The notes under the pieces are model-generated. The model did no database searches and was not told where the DNA came from. It saw only the letters and a program-made list of their open reading frames with translations. The position numbers and the translations under genes are program-made. From NCBI RefSeq assembly GCF_000974425.1, contig NZ_CP010429.1, positions 124,001 to 188,000 on the forward strand: a stretch of DNA of 64,000 nt. The letters are read 5' to 3'. Shown in pieces: positions 54,236 through 61,152 of the stretch (positions are counted from its first letter, which is position 1; every line of letters starts with the position of its first letter). The DNA is from Spirosoma radiotolerans (GTDB taxonomy: Bacteria > Bacteroidota > Bacteroidia > Cytophagales > Spirosomataceae).

Positions 54236-54793
54236 ATGAACACGTTACTGAAGTATAGCTGCTGGGCAGCTATCGGGATCCTGTGCGCTTTTGTCAGCCC
54301 AATGGGCAAGCGAAAACTAATGGCCGATAAAGCGCTGTCGACCGTCACGTACTCCGCCAAACACCCGCTCCATAAGTGGGATGGGGTGAGTCATGATGTT
54401 AATTGTGCCCTAATTTACAACGACGAAACAAAGCTACCCGAAACGATAGCTGTATCCATCAAAGTAGCCTCGTTCGACAGTGACAATAACAACCGTGATT
54501 CGCACGCGATCGAGGTGCTCGAAGGGTTGAAATACCCCAATGTAACCTTCGTGAGTTCAGATATAAAAGCGGGTGATAACGGTACGATAATGGCCAAAGG
54601 GACGCTCACTTTTCATGGTATTGCCAAGCCTGCTACCTTGCAGGCGACACGCAAAGATGTGGGTGGAAAAATGACGCTGACCGGCGAATTTCCGGTAAAC
54701 ATGAGTGATCATAACGTTGAGCGCCCATCGCTTATGGGCCTGAAAACGGAGGATGCAATGCAACTTCGGTTCAACGTGGTCTTTGCTTTATGA
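54236..54793 (+). CDS. YceI family periplasmic protein
   Basis: A 185-residue exported protein. The lipocalin-like YceI domain is recognisable by VTYSAKHPLHKWDGVSHDV, IAVSIKVASFDSDNNNRDSHAIEVL, YPNVTFVSS and GTLTFHGIAKP. YceI proteins have a hydrophobic tunnel and bind isoprenoid or other amphipathic lipids such as polyprenyl quinones. In E. coli a cytochrome b561 (yceJ) lies next to yceI, parallel to the His-rich membrane gene here. It starts 4 bases after that gene. It is the last gene of the cassette, before a palindrome. Confidence 0.92.
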   Translation: MNTLLKYSCWAAIGILCAFVSPMGKRKLMADKALSTVTYSAKHPLHKWDGVSHDVNCALIYNDETKLPETIAVSIKVASFDSDNNNRDSHAIEVLEGLKYPNVTFVSSDIKAGDNGTIMAKGTLTFHGIAKPATLQATRKDVGGKMTLTGEFPVNMSDHNVERPSLMGLKTEDAMQLRFNVVFAL

Positions 54794-54842
54794 ATATATT
54801 GAGTAAATAACGATTGAGCTTATTATTTCTCGTTATTGAGCC

Positions 54843-54943
54843 AAAAAGAGCGCATTTTTGTCATTCCGACGCAAAAGGAATCTTGAGGGTTGTCCTACTT
54901 TAAGATTCCTCCTGCGTCGGAATGACAAAAATGCGCTCTTTTT
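54843..54943. repeat. 101-bp palindrome (42-bp arms), dispersed Bacteroidota type
   Basis: Arms 54843-54884 and 54902-54943 pair with only two mismatches around a 17-base loop. The core GTCATTCCGACGCA...GGAATCTT resembles repeats known from many Bacteroidota chromosomes. A-runs and T-runs at the base allow it to terminate transcription from either side. Confidence 0.85.
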
Positions 54944-54954
54944 GATGAACCTAT

Positions 54955-54960
54955 AGGAGG
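54955..54960 (+). promoter_or_regulatory. Strong Shine-Dalgarno AGGAGG
   Basis: AGGAGG ends five bases before TTG 54966, the ideal distance, and 20 bases before ATG 54981. Such a clear site is rare in this window and decides the start of the next gene. Confidence 0.6.
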
Positions 54961-54965
54961 ACGCA

Positions 54966-56489
54966 TTGAAATTGATCATCATGCTGACTTCCATGCGAAA
55001 TTTATTTCTACTGTTCTTTGTGAGTACGGCGTTTACTGCTTTGGCGCAAAAGCAGATCTCTCCCAAACAGATTCAGGAATTCGATGCCTATGTGGAAGCC
55101 GCCCGCAAACAATGGGACGTGCCGGGCCTCTCGATCGCTGTTGTTAAGGATAATCAGGTTATTTTTAAAAAAGGGTACGGCGTACGCGAATTTGGTAAAC
55201 CCGAACGCGTTGATACACAGACTCTGTTTGCCTGTGCATCGACCACAAAAGCGATGACTGTGGCGCTGATGGGCATGCTCGTCGATGAAGGAAAACTTGC
55301 CTGGAACGATCCGGTTTCCAAGTACCTGCCCGAACTTCAGTTATATGATCCGTACGTAACCCGTGCGCTGACGATTCGTGATCTACTCATTCATGATACG
55401 GGTGTGGGTAGTACAGATTTTATGACCGGTGCCATGTCCATTCCCGTCAATGAAATGTTCCGGCGCATGGTCATGGTGAAGCCCAGTTACCCTTTCAGGG
55501 CCGGGTTCGTCTATCAGAATACGTTCTATTCAGCCGCGGGTCGGATTATTGAACGCATTGTGGGCAAAACATGGGCAGAAACGATAAAAGAGCGGATTTT
55601 TACCCCTTTAGGTATGACCCGGACTGCACCCAAACGGGGTTATATCACCGACGCCAATCTGACAAAGCCGCATTACAACATCAACGATACCATCAAGGTA
55701 ATTGAGTACGGTGCCGACAGTGAGGTTGGTTCGGCGGGGGCGGTCTGGTCATCAGCCGACGACATCAGCAAATGGATTATTTGTATGCTCGATAGTAGTA
55801 AATACAACGGCGGTCGCTTGCTGAAACCCGAAACCTGGACTGAAATCTTTACTCCACAAACGTTTTTCCCGGAAGACGAATACCCAACCATGCACCTGCT
55901 GAAACCCAACTGGCGCACCTATGGTTTAGGCTGGTATCAGCATGACTACAGAGGGAAGAAAGTGAATTTCCATACGGGTAGTCTGGCGGGTTTGACGGCC
56001 ATAACCGGGCAGTTACCCGAAGCGAAATTGGGCGTTTACATATTTGGCAATTACGACCATGCCGAAGTCCGTCATGCCTTGATGTACAAAGCTTTCGACT
56101 GGTTTGCGCTGGGCGGTAACCGCGACTGGAGTGTCGAGTTCAAAACGCTCTATTCCAAACTTCGGGAAGATGGGAAGAAAGCTCAGAGAAGTTTCGATAG
56201 TAAACGGGTCCTTAATACCTCGCCGTCAGTGCCTCTTGTCCAATATGCCGGAACCTACACCAGCCCGCTTTATGGTAAAGCGGAAGTTAGTGTTGCTGGC
56301 AATCAGTTGTCAATCAACGTGAACGACAATTCGCTGAATGCAGTCCTGCCGCACTGGCATTACGATACCTTTTATGGGCCTTATCAAAAAGCCTGGTACG
56401 GTAAGGCCATGGCCCGGTTTAACTTGAACACGCTGGGCAAAGTCGATAACCTGGTTTTTGATGGTATGGACTTCAGAAAAATCAACTAG
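54966..56489 (+). CDS. Serine hydrolase with C-terminal DUF3471-like domain
   Basis: A 507-residue exported protein. The nucleophile motif STTK is at 92-95, a YQN motif in [10 protein letters not shown] gives the second element and HTGSLAG the third, as in class C beta-lactamases and their esterase/peptidase relatives. A separate beta-rich C-terminal domain from about residue 415 matches DUF3471. The TTG at 54966 is chosen for its ideal Shine-Dalgarno site; ATG 54981 or 54993 would shorten the signal peptide but keep it functional. The 3' end overlaps the convergent MFS gene by 8 bases. Confidence 0.9.
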   Translation: MKLIIMLTSMRNLFLLFFVSTAFTALAQKQISPKQIQEFDAYVEAARKQWDVPGLSIAVVKDNQVIFKKGYGVREFGKPERVDTQTLFACASTTKAMTVALMGMLVDEGKLAWNDPVSKYLPELQLYDPYVTRALTIRDLLIHDTGVGSTDFMTGAMSIPVNEMFRRMVMVKPSYPFRAGFVYQNTFYSAAGRIIERIVGKTWAETIKERIFTPLGMTRTAPKRGYITDANLTKPHYNINDTIKVIEYGADSEVGSAGAVWSSADDISKWIICMLDSSKYNGGRLLKPETWTEIFTPQTFFPEDEYPTMHLLKPNWRTYGLGWYQHDYRGKKVNFHTGSLAGLTAITGQLPEAKLGVYIFGNYDHAEVRHALMYKAFDWFALGGNRDWSVEFKTLYSKLREDGKKAQRSFDSKRVLNTSPSVPLVQYAGTYTSPLYGKAEVSVAGNQLSINVNDNSLNAVLPHWHYDTFYGPYQKAWYGKAMARFNLNTLGKVDNLVFDGMDFRKIN

Positions 56490-57717
56490 CGGCCAAACTA
56501 CGGTTCAGGCCGCGCCGGGACAAAATAGCACTGACTATCACCAGCACGGAAGCCAGGTAAAAGGGAGCACCGGGTAAGTAGACTGGGGCCGCTGGCGACG
56601 TGAAAAACGAGAACAGGTTTGTCATGATGAGCGGCCCAAAAATGGAGGTTGTGCTGGTCAGGCTGGTTAAAGCGCCTTGTAGTTCGCCCTGTTCGTTGGC
56701 CGGTACCTGATTGGAAATAATTCCCTGGATAGAGGGGCCAGCAATACCGCCCATGGCATACACCATCATAAACGCAAACATCATCCAGCTTTGTGTGGCG
56801 ATGGCAAACAGCAGAAAGCCAACCGCACTGAACATCAACCCGACATAAACCGACCGTTGCTGCCCCAGTTTAGGAATGATGATCCGGCTCAAGCCACCCT
56901 GTACAATGGCAAAAGAAAGCCCAATGGCTGCCAGCGACAGCCCAACGGTTTTCTCGTCCCACTTGAATTTCTCCATGGAGTAGAACGTCCAGGTGCCCTG
57001 CACCGCAAATCCCGCAATGTAAACTAGCACCAACGACGCCACCAAACCCAGAATAACGGGATATTTACCCAGTCGCATCAGGGAACCAATCGGATTCGCC
57101 CGTCGCCAGTCGAAAGGGCGTCTGTTTTCGGGCGCCAGTGATTCGGGTAGAATGAAAAGGCCGTATAAGAAATTGACCATTGTTAGCCCTGCTGCAACAA
57201 AAAACGGTACGCGTGGGCCATATTGCCCTAAGAAACCACCGGCAGCCGGACCAAGAATAAAGCCCACGCCAAAAGCTGCCCCAATTAAGCCGAAATTCTG
57301 TGCCCGCTTTTCGGGGGTACTGATGTCGGCAATATAGGCTGTAGCAGTGGTGAAACTGGCCCCGGTTATCCCCGCCAGCAAACGACCCACAAAGAGCCAC
57401 TCAATGGTGGAAGCAAAGCCCTGAAGGATGTAGTCGAGACCAAATCCGAACAGAGAAAACAGTAAGACAGGCCGACGCCCGAAACGGTCGCTCAACCCAC
57501 CCAGAATTGGGGAGAAAAGGAACTGCATGGCAGCGTACGAAAACGACAGCCAGCCACCCCAGCTTGCCGCCTGGCTAATGTTGCCATGGATGAGCTGTTC
57601 AATTAGCTTCGGAAAAACCGGGATGATAATTCCGAGCCCCGTTACGTCAATGAGGAGGGTAATGAAAATGAAAACGAGGGCTGGGCCGCGTCTGGTGGAA
57701 ACGGGAGGAGTGGACAT
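56482..57717 (-). CDS. MFS exporter, TCR/Tet family
   Basis: A 411-residue membrane protein with 12 predicted helices. ATG 57717 (MSTPPVS) is the start; the longer frame only reads the upstream palindrome. The motif [14 protein letters not shown] is the MFS motif A after helix 2, and GIIIPVFP plus [16 protein letters not shown] (motif C) mark the drug:H+ antiporter 12-helix (TetA-like) group. It probably exports small toxic molecules; a substrate cannot be named. It follows dnaN on the same strand after 85 bases and overlaps the 3' end of the serine hydrolase by 8 bases. Confidence 0.92.
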   Translation of the reverse strand: MSTPPVSTRRGPALVFIFITLLIDVTGLGIIIPVFPKLIEQLIHGNISQAASWGGWLSFSYAAMQFLFSPILGGLSDRFGRRPVLLFSLFGFGLDYILQGFASTIEWLFVGRLLAGITGASFTTATAYIADISTPEKRAQNFGLIGAAFGVGFILGPAAGGFLGQYGPRVPFFVAAGLTMVNFLYGLFILPESLAPENRRPFDWRRANPIGSLMRLGKYPVILGLVASLVLVYIAGFAVQGTWTFYSMEKFKWDEKTVGLSLAAIGLSFAIVQGGLSRIIIPKLGQQRSVYVGLMFSAVGFLLFAIATQSWMMFAFMMVYAMGGIAGPSIQGIISNQVPANEQGELQGALTSLTSTTSIFGPLIMTNLFSFFTSPAAPVYLPGAPFYLASVLVIVSAILSRRGLNRSLAAS

Positions 57718-57724
57718 AAAGGAT

Positions 57725-57797
57725 GAATGATGAAGGATGAAGGATGAGTGATCTGCAATCAGCCGGAAAATCATTCATCACTCATCCTTCATCATTC
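57725..57797. repeat. Palindrome of GATGAAG-type units
   Basis: Arms 57725-57752 and 57770-57797 pair over the outer 16-17 bases exactly and then imperfectly, as expected for tandem GGATGA/GAATGA units. It fills the dnaN-MFS gap; on the plus strand it is followed by seven T. Confidence 0.75.
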
Positions 57798-57802
57798 TTT
57801 TT

Positions 57803-58942
57803 TTAAGCGTACGTATTCAACATCACGGGCATCACCAGCATCAGGATGTCTTCGTTTTCTTCTTTATCCGCTGGAATGAGCAGACCGGCACGGTTTGGGG
57901 CCGACATTTCGAGCGTGATCATTTTGGCGCTCAGGTTGCTCAATACTTCAGCCATCAGTTTGGCATTGAAACCAATCTCCATCGGGTCACCATCGTAGTC
58001 GCAGAGGAGCTTCTCGTTGGCTTCGTTGGAATAATCGAGATCCTCAGCCGAGATTGTTAATGAATTCGTTTTGAGCGACAACCGAATCTGGTGCGTTGTC
58101 CGGTTGGCATAAATCATGATCCGCTTCAGCGAATTCAGCAGATCCGTCCGGCCAATGGTCATTACATTCGGATTGTTGGTCGGGATTGCGTTTTCGTAAT
58201 CCGGGAAACGCTCATCAATCAGGCGGCAGATCAACTGCGTTGGTCCGAAGCTAAAGGAGGCATTGGCCTGGCTGAACTCCGCCGTAACGGGTACGTTTTC
58301 GGGCAGCGATGCCTTCAATAATTGCAGGGCTTTCCGTGGAATGATGATCGACGTGCTGGCCGATGCGTTCAGGTCGGTCCGGCGATACCGAATGAGCCGG
58401 TGTCCATCCGTAGCGACAAACGTGGCGTTGTCTTCATTCAGTTGCAGCAGCACTCCGGTCATGGCGGGGCGCAGGTCGTCGGTGCTGGTTGCGAAAACGG
58501 TGTTGTTGATTGCACCGAGTAAGACGTCGGACGTCATATCAACCGACATATTTTTGTTGACGGTCGGTAGTTTCGGAAAATCGATTGGGTTTTCGCCGGA
58601 GAGTTTGTACCGACCGTTATCCGTCAGGATTTCGGTGCCAAACGTATCCGTGTCGATGTTCACCGTCACGGGTTGCTCGGGCAGGCTACGAAGCGTATCC
58701 AGCAGTAATTTTGCCGGAATGGCAATGGCACCGCCTTCGCTGGCTTCTACCGGAATCTGCGTTGTCATGGTCGTTTGCAGGTCCGACGCCGTGACCGTCA
58801 GTGTCCCTCCCCCTGCGTCGGCTCCTACATCAATACGAAACAGAAAATTTTCGAGGATAGGGACAATCGGGTTCGTTGCCACGACGCCATTAATATGCTG
58901 TAAGTTTTTCAGCAGTACAGACGAGGAAACTATAAATTTCAT
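57803..58942 (-). CDS. dnaN: DNA polymerase III beta sliding clamp
   Basis: A 379-residue beta clamp of normal length. The N-terminal MKFIVSSSVLLKNLQHINGVV, ATDGHRLIRYR near the middle and the C-terminal MLVMPVMLN (the clamp end) are typical. Three topologically similar domains are expected; the dimer encircles DNA and tethers polymerases. Upstream is a 120-base leader with a long hairpin and a minus-strand -7 element. It is not next to dnaA or recF in this window, so no origin is evident here. Confidence 0.97.
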   Translation of the reverse strand: MKFIVSSSVLLKNLQHINGVVATNPIVPILENFLFRIDVGADAGGGTLTVTASDLQTTMTTQIPVEASEGGAIAIPAKLLLDTLRSLPEQPVTVNIDTDTFGTEILTDNGRYKLSGENPIDFPKLPTVNKNMSVDMTSDVLLGAINNTVFATSTDDLRPAMTGVLLQLNEDNATFVATDGHRLIRYRRTDLNASASTSIIIPRKALQLLKASLPENVPVTAEFSQANASFSFGPTQLICRLIDERFPDYENAIPTNNPNVMTIGRTDLLNSLKRIMIYANRTTHQIRLSLKTNSLTISAEDLDYSNEANEKLLCDYDGDPMEIGFNAKLMAEVLSNLSAKMITLEMSAPNRAGLLIPADKEENEDILMLVMPVMLNTYA

Positions 58943-58973
58943 GTGAGAAATGTCTAAGGCGTTTTTGATGATA

Positions 58974-59053
58974 CCAAGTCTTTTGCCGAGAGCTGTGCCG
59001 ATGCTGTTTCTTATCTGGAAGAACTGCGGTACGGCTCTCAGCGAAAGACTTGG
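58974..59053. repeat. 80-bp inverted repeat upstream of dnaN
   Basis: Arms 58974-59000 and 59027-59053 pair over 27 bases with a few G-U or mismatched positions, around a 26-base loop. It lies between the probable dnaN promoter and the start codon, so it would be in the mRNA leader. Confidence 0.7.
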
Positions 59054-59064
59054 CCATATAAGAA

Positions 59065-59072
59065 CAAAAGTA
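59065..59072 (-). promoter_or_regulatory. -7 element TACTTTTG for dnaN
   Basis: CAAAAGTA on the plus strand reads TACTTTTG on the minus strand. Transcription near 59058 gives a leader of about 115 bases containing the long hairpin. No clear -33 box. Confidence 0.5.
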
Positions 59073-59182
59073 GCAAAAAATACGGACTGTTAAGTGGGTT
59101 ATTTCGCAATGGGCAATAGTATTGCAATGGTAGTGAACGGGCGGCCATCAACTGCTGTTTAGAGGGTATTATCCTGAGAATT

Positions 59183-59698
59183 ATGGAAGCCGAAATCGTT
59201 AACCGTGTGGCCAATAGTGGTCTTGTTACACTGGATCTGGAAGAATATTATCACCCTGGCGAGCGTGTCGTTTATGACCTGAAAGACAACCTGTACATGG
59301 GGTTGATTCTGAAAGAGAAAGACTTTCGTGCTTTTCTGAAAGAGCATGACTGGAGCCAGTATGCGGGTAAAAACGTGGCGATCACCTGTACGGAAGACGC
59401 CATTGTACCAACCTGGGCGTATATGCTGCTGACGTTGCAGTTGCAACCGGTGGCCCATACCATCGTGTTCGGTACGCTGGCTGATCTGGAAGAAAAACTT
59501 TACTACGAAGCCATTGTCAGGATTCAGCCTGAAGACTACCGGGATGCCCGCGTCGTTGTGAAGGGTTGCTCCAAAGTACCTGTGCCAACGGCTGCTTATG
59601 TAGAAATCAGCCGGGTGTTGCGGCCCGTGGTGCAAAGCCTGCTGTTTGGGGAACCCTGCAGCACGGTGCCACTCTACAAACGGCCGAAGACTACATGA
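59183..59698 (+). CDS. DUF2480 family protein
   Basis: A 171-residue soluble protein. The opening MEAEIVNRVANSGLVTLDLEEY, the block VAITCTEDAIVPTWAYMLL and the closing RPVVQSLLFGEPCSTVPLYKR are typical of DUF2480, a small family restricted mainly to Bacteroidota with unknown function. It is divergent from dnaN with a 240-base gap. The C-terminal Cys and basic tail are usual. Nothing in the neighbourhood reveals its role. Confidence 0.92.
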   Translation: MEAEIVNRVANSGLVTLDLEEYYHPGERVVYDLKDNLYMGLILKEKDFRAFLKEHDWSQYAGKNVAITCTEDAIVPTWAYMLLTLQLQPVAHTIVFGTLADLEEKLYYEAIVRIQPEDYRDARVVVKGCSKVPVPTAAYVEISRVLRPVVQSLLFGEPCSTVPLYKRPKTT

Positions 59699-60047
59699 GT
59701 GAGTAGCCTGAATAGGGGCTTACGGAGGTGGCCTATAGTAACCACGAAGTGATAGTGCCGGTGGGATATACAGCCAATGTGAAGGGGGGACGCGAACACT
59801 GGAAAGTTGACTTTTAGCGGAAATGCCCAATTGACGTTCAAGTCATCATCGTAATAATCTGCCTTATCCGACTTGCTCAATTAAGGGCTGATTTTTGGCA
59901 TAAAAAAAGCTCCGCCGTAAGGCGAAGCTTTTTTTATGCCTTTTAGCGTCAATTATGACCGTCCGCGAAAGTTTGGTTTTATATTCAGTAGCATTTAACA
60001 TATTTGCTTATTATTCCTACAAACCAAATACCCGCCTGTTTTTCTGT
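59699..60047 (+). other. Intergenic region before the ABC ATPase gene
   Basis: 349 bases without a gene. It contains a terminator (59897-59940) and a near-match promoter, TTTG at 59972-59975 and CATATTTG at 59999-60006 (one base off consensus, spacing 23). A 68-codon minus-strand frame is not called. Confidence 0.5.
59897..59940. terminator. Long bidirectional terminator
   Basis: A 20-bp stem with one mismatch (59897-59916 with 59921-59940) around GTAA; A7 and T7 runs inside the stem let it function on either strand. It separates the DUF2480 and ABC transporter units. Confidence 0.85.
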
Positions 60048-60944
60048 ATGCAACTCGAAATCAAAGACCTTACAAAAACGTATTCCAACGGCGTCCGGGC
60101 ACTAAAAGGGGTTACGCTGACCATTTCCCAGGGAATGTTCGGCCTGCTCGGTCCCAATGGCGCAGGCAAATCAAGCCTGATGCGGACAATTGCCACCCTG
60201 CAGGAAGCCGATAGCGGCAGCGTTCGCCTGTCCATGCCGGAAACGGACCTGAATGTGCTGACACAAAAAGATGCCGTGCGCCGGGTGCTGGGTTATTTGC
60301 CGCAGGAGTTTGGCGTTTATCCACGCGTGACGGCCGAGACAATGCTCGATCATATTGCGACGCTCAAGGGCATTGCCAACAGTCGGGAACGGAAAGACAT
60401 TGTGGAAGGACTGTTGCAGAAGGTCAATTTGTATCAGGTCCGGAAGAAAAATCTGGGTACCTATTCGGGCGGTATGAAGCAGCGATTCGGAATTGCTCAG
60501 GCGCTCATTGGTAACCCGCGACTGATTATCGTTGACGAGCCAACGGCCGGCCTGGACCCCGCCGAACGCAACCGGTTTCATAACCTGCTCTCCGAAATCG
60601 GGGAAAACACCATTGTTATTCTGTCGACGCACATTGTGGAAGATGTAACGAACCTGTGTTCCGATATGGCTATCATTTGCCTTGGCGAAGTAGTGGCTGC
60701 GGGCAATCCGAACGATTTAGTGACCGATCTGAAAGGAAAAATCTGGCAGACGTTCGTCGAGAAATCCGAGATCGAGACGTACCGAAAAACCCACCGCGTC
60801 ATCTCAACCCAGCTTAAAGGCGGCAAAACCCGTCTTCATGCGTATAGTGACTTGCCATTGGCTGATTTCGAGCCCGTTTCCCCCGATCTGGAGGATGTGT
60901 ATTTTGCCAAAATTACGGAGAAAATGGATGTCGTTACGGTATAA
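60048..60944 (+). CDS. ABC transporter ATP-binding protein
   Basis: A 298-residue ATPase from ATG 60048 (MQLEIKDLTKTYSNG). Walker A GPNGAGKS (35-42), signature YSGGMKQRFGIA, Walker B RLIIVDEPTAGLDP and the H-loop in LSTHIVEDV are intact. It powers an ABC-2-type transporter; the membrane partner is the next gene, fused to an M1-peptidase-like domain, a pairing common in Bacteroidota. The last 60 residues are the usual C-terminal regulatory part. The substrate is unknown. Confidence 0.95.
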   Translation: MQLEIKDLTKTYSNGVRALKGVTLTISQGMFGLLGPNGAGKSSLMRTIATLQEADSGSVRLSMPETDLNVLTQKDAVRRVLGYLPQEFGVYPRVTAETMLDHIATLKGIANSRERKDIVEGLLQKVNLYQVRKKNLGTYSGGMKQRFGIAQALIGNPRLIIVDEPTAGLDPAERNRFHNLLSEIGENTIVILSTHIVEDVTNLCSDMAIICLGEVVAAGNPNDLVTDLKGKIWQTFVEKSEIETYRKTHRVISTQLKGGKTRLHAYSDLPLADFEPVSPDLEDVYFAKITEKMDVVTV

Positions 60945-61019
60945 GGAGGTAGTCTCCTGTCGGAACCATCCCATGACCTGTGTCCTCACAGGCCAACCGA
61001 CCGGCTGGTTTGCCTGACC

Positions 61020-61101
61020 TTCTCCTCGATTTGTGTCTTCATAAACCGTTCTCACCAAGGCCTCCGGATAAGCGGTCTGTAAGGACACAGACCGAGGAGA
61101 A
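61020..61101. repeat. Imperfect inverted repeat with dispersed 17-mer
   Basis: Arms 61020-61048 and 61073-61101 pair imperfectly (about seven differences). The right arm contains the 17-mer shared with 17539-17555. A second hairpin (60977-60992, CCTGTG-TCCT-CACAGG) lies just before. All are in the 208-base gap between the two ABC genes. Confidence 0.6.
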
Positions 61102-61152
61102 ATGGTAAAACCTACTCGTGATTGCGCTATTTACTCCTAACACCTTCATTCT

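Noticed and set aside
58974..59053. dnaN leader hairpin considered as a replication origin feature
   Set aside because: No dnaA, no DnaA-box cluster and no AT-rich unwinding region nearby.
59674..59880. Minus-strand open frame of 68 codons
   Set aside because: Overlaps the end of DUF2480 and has no features.
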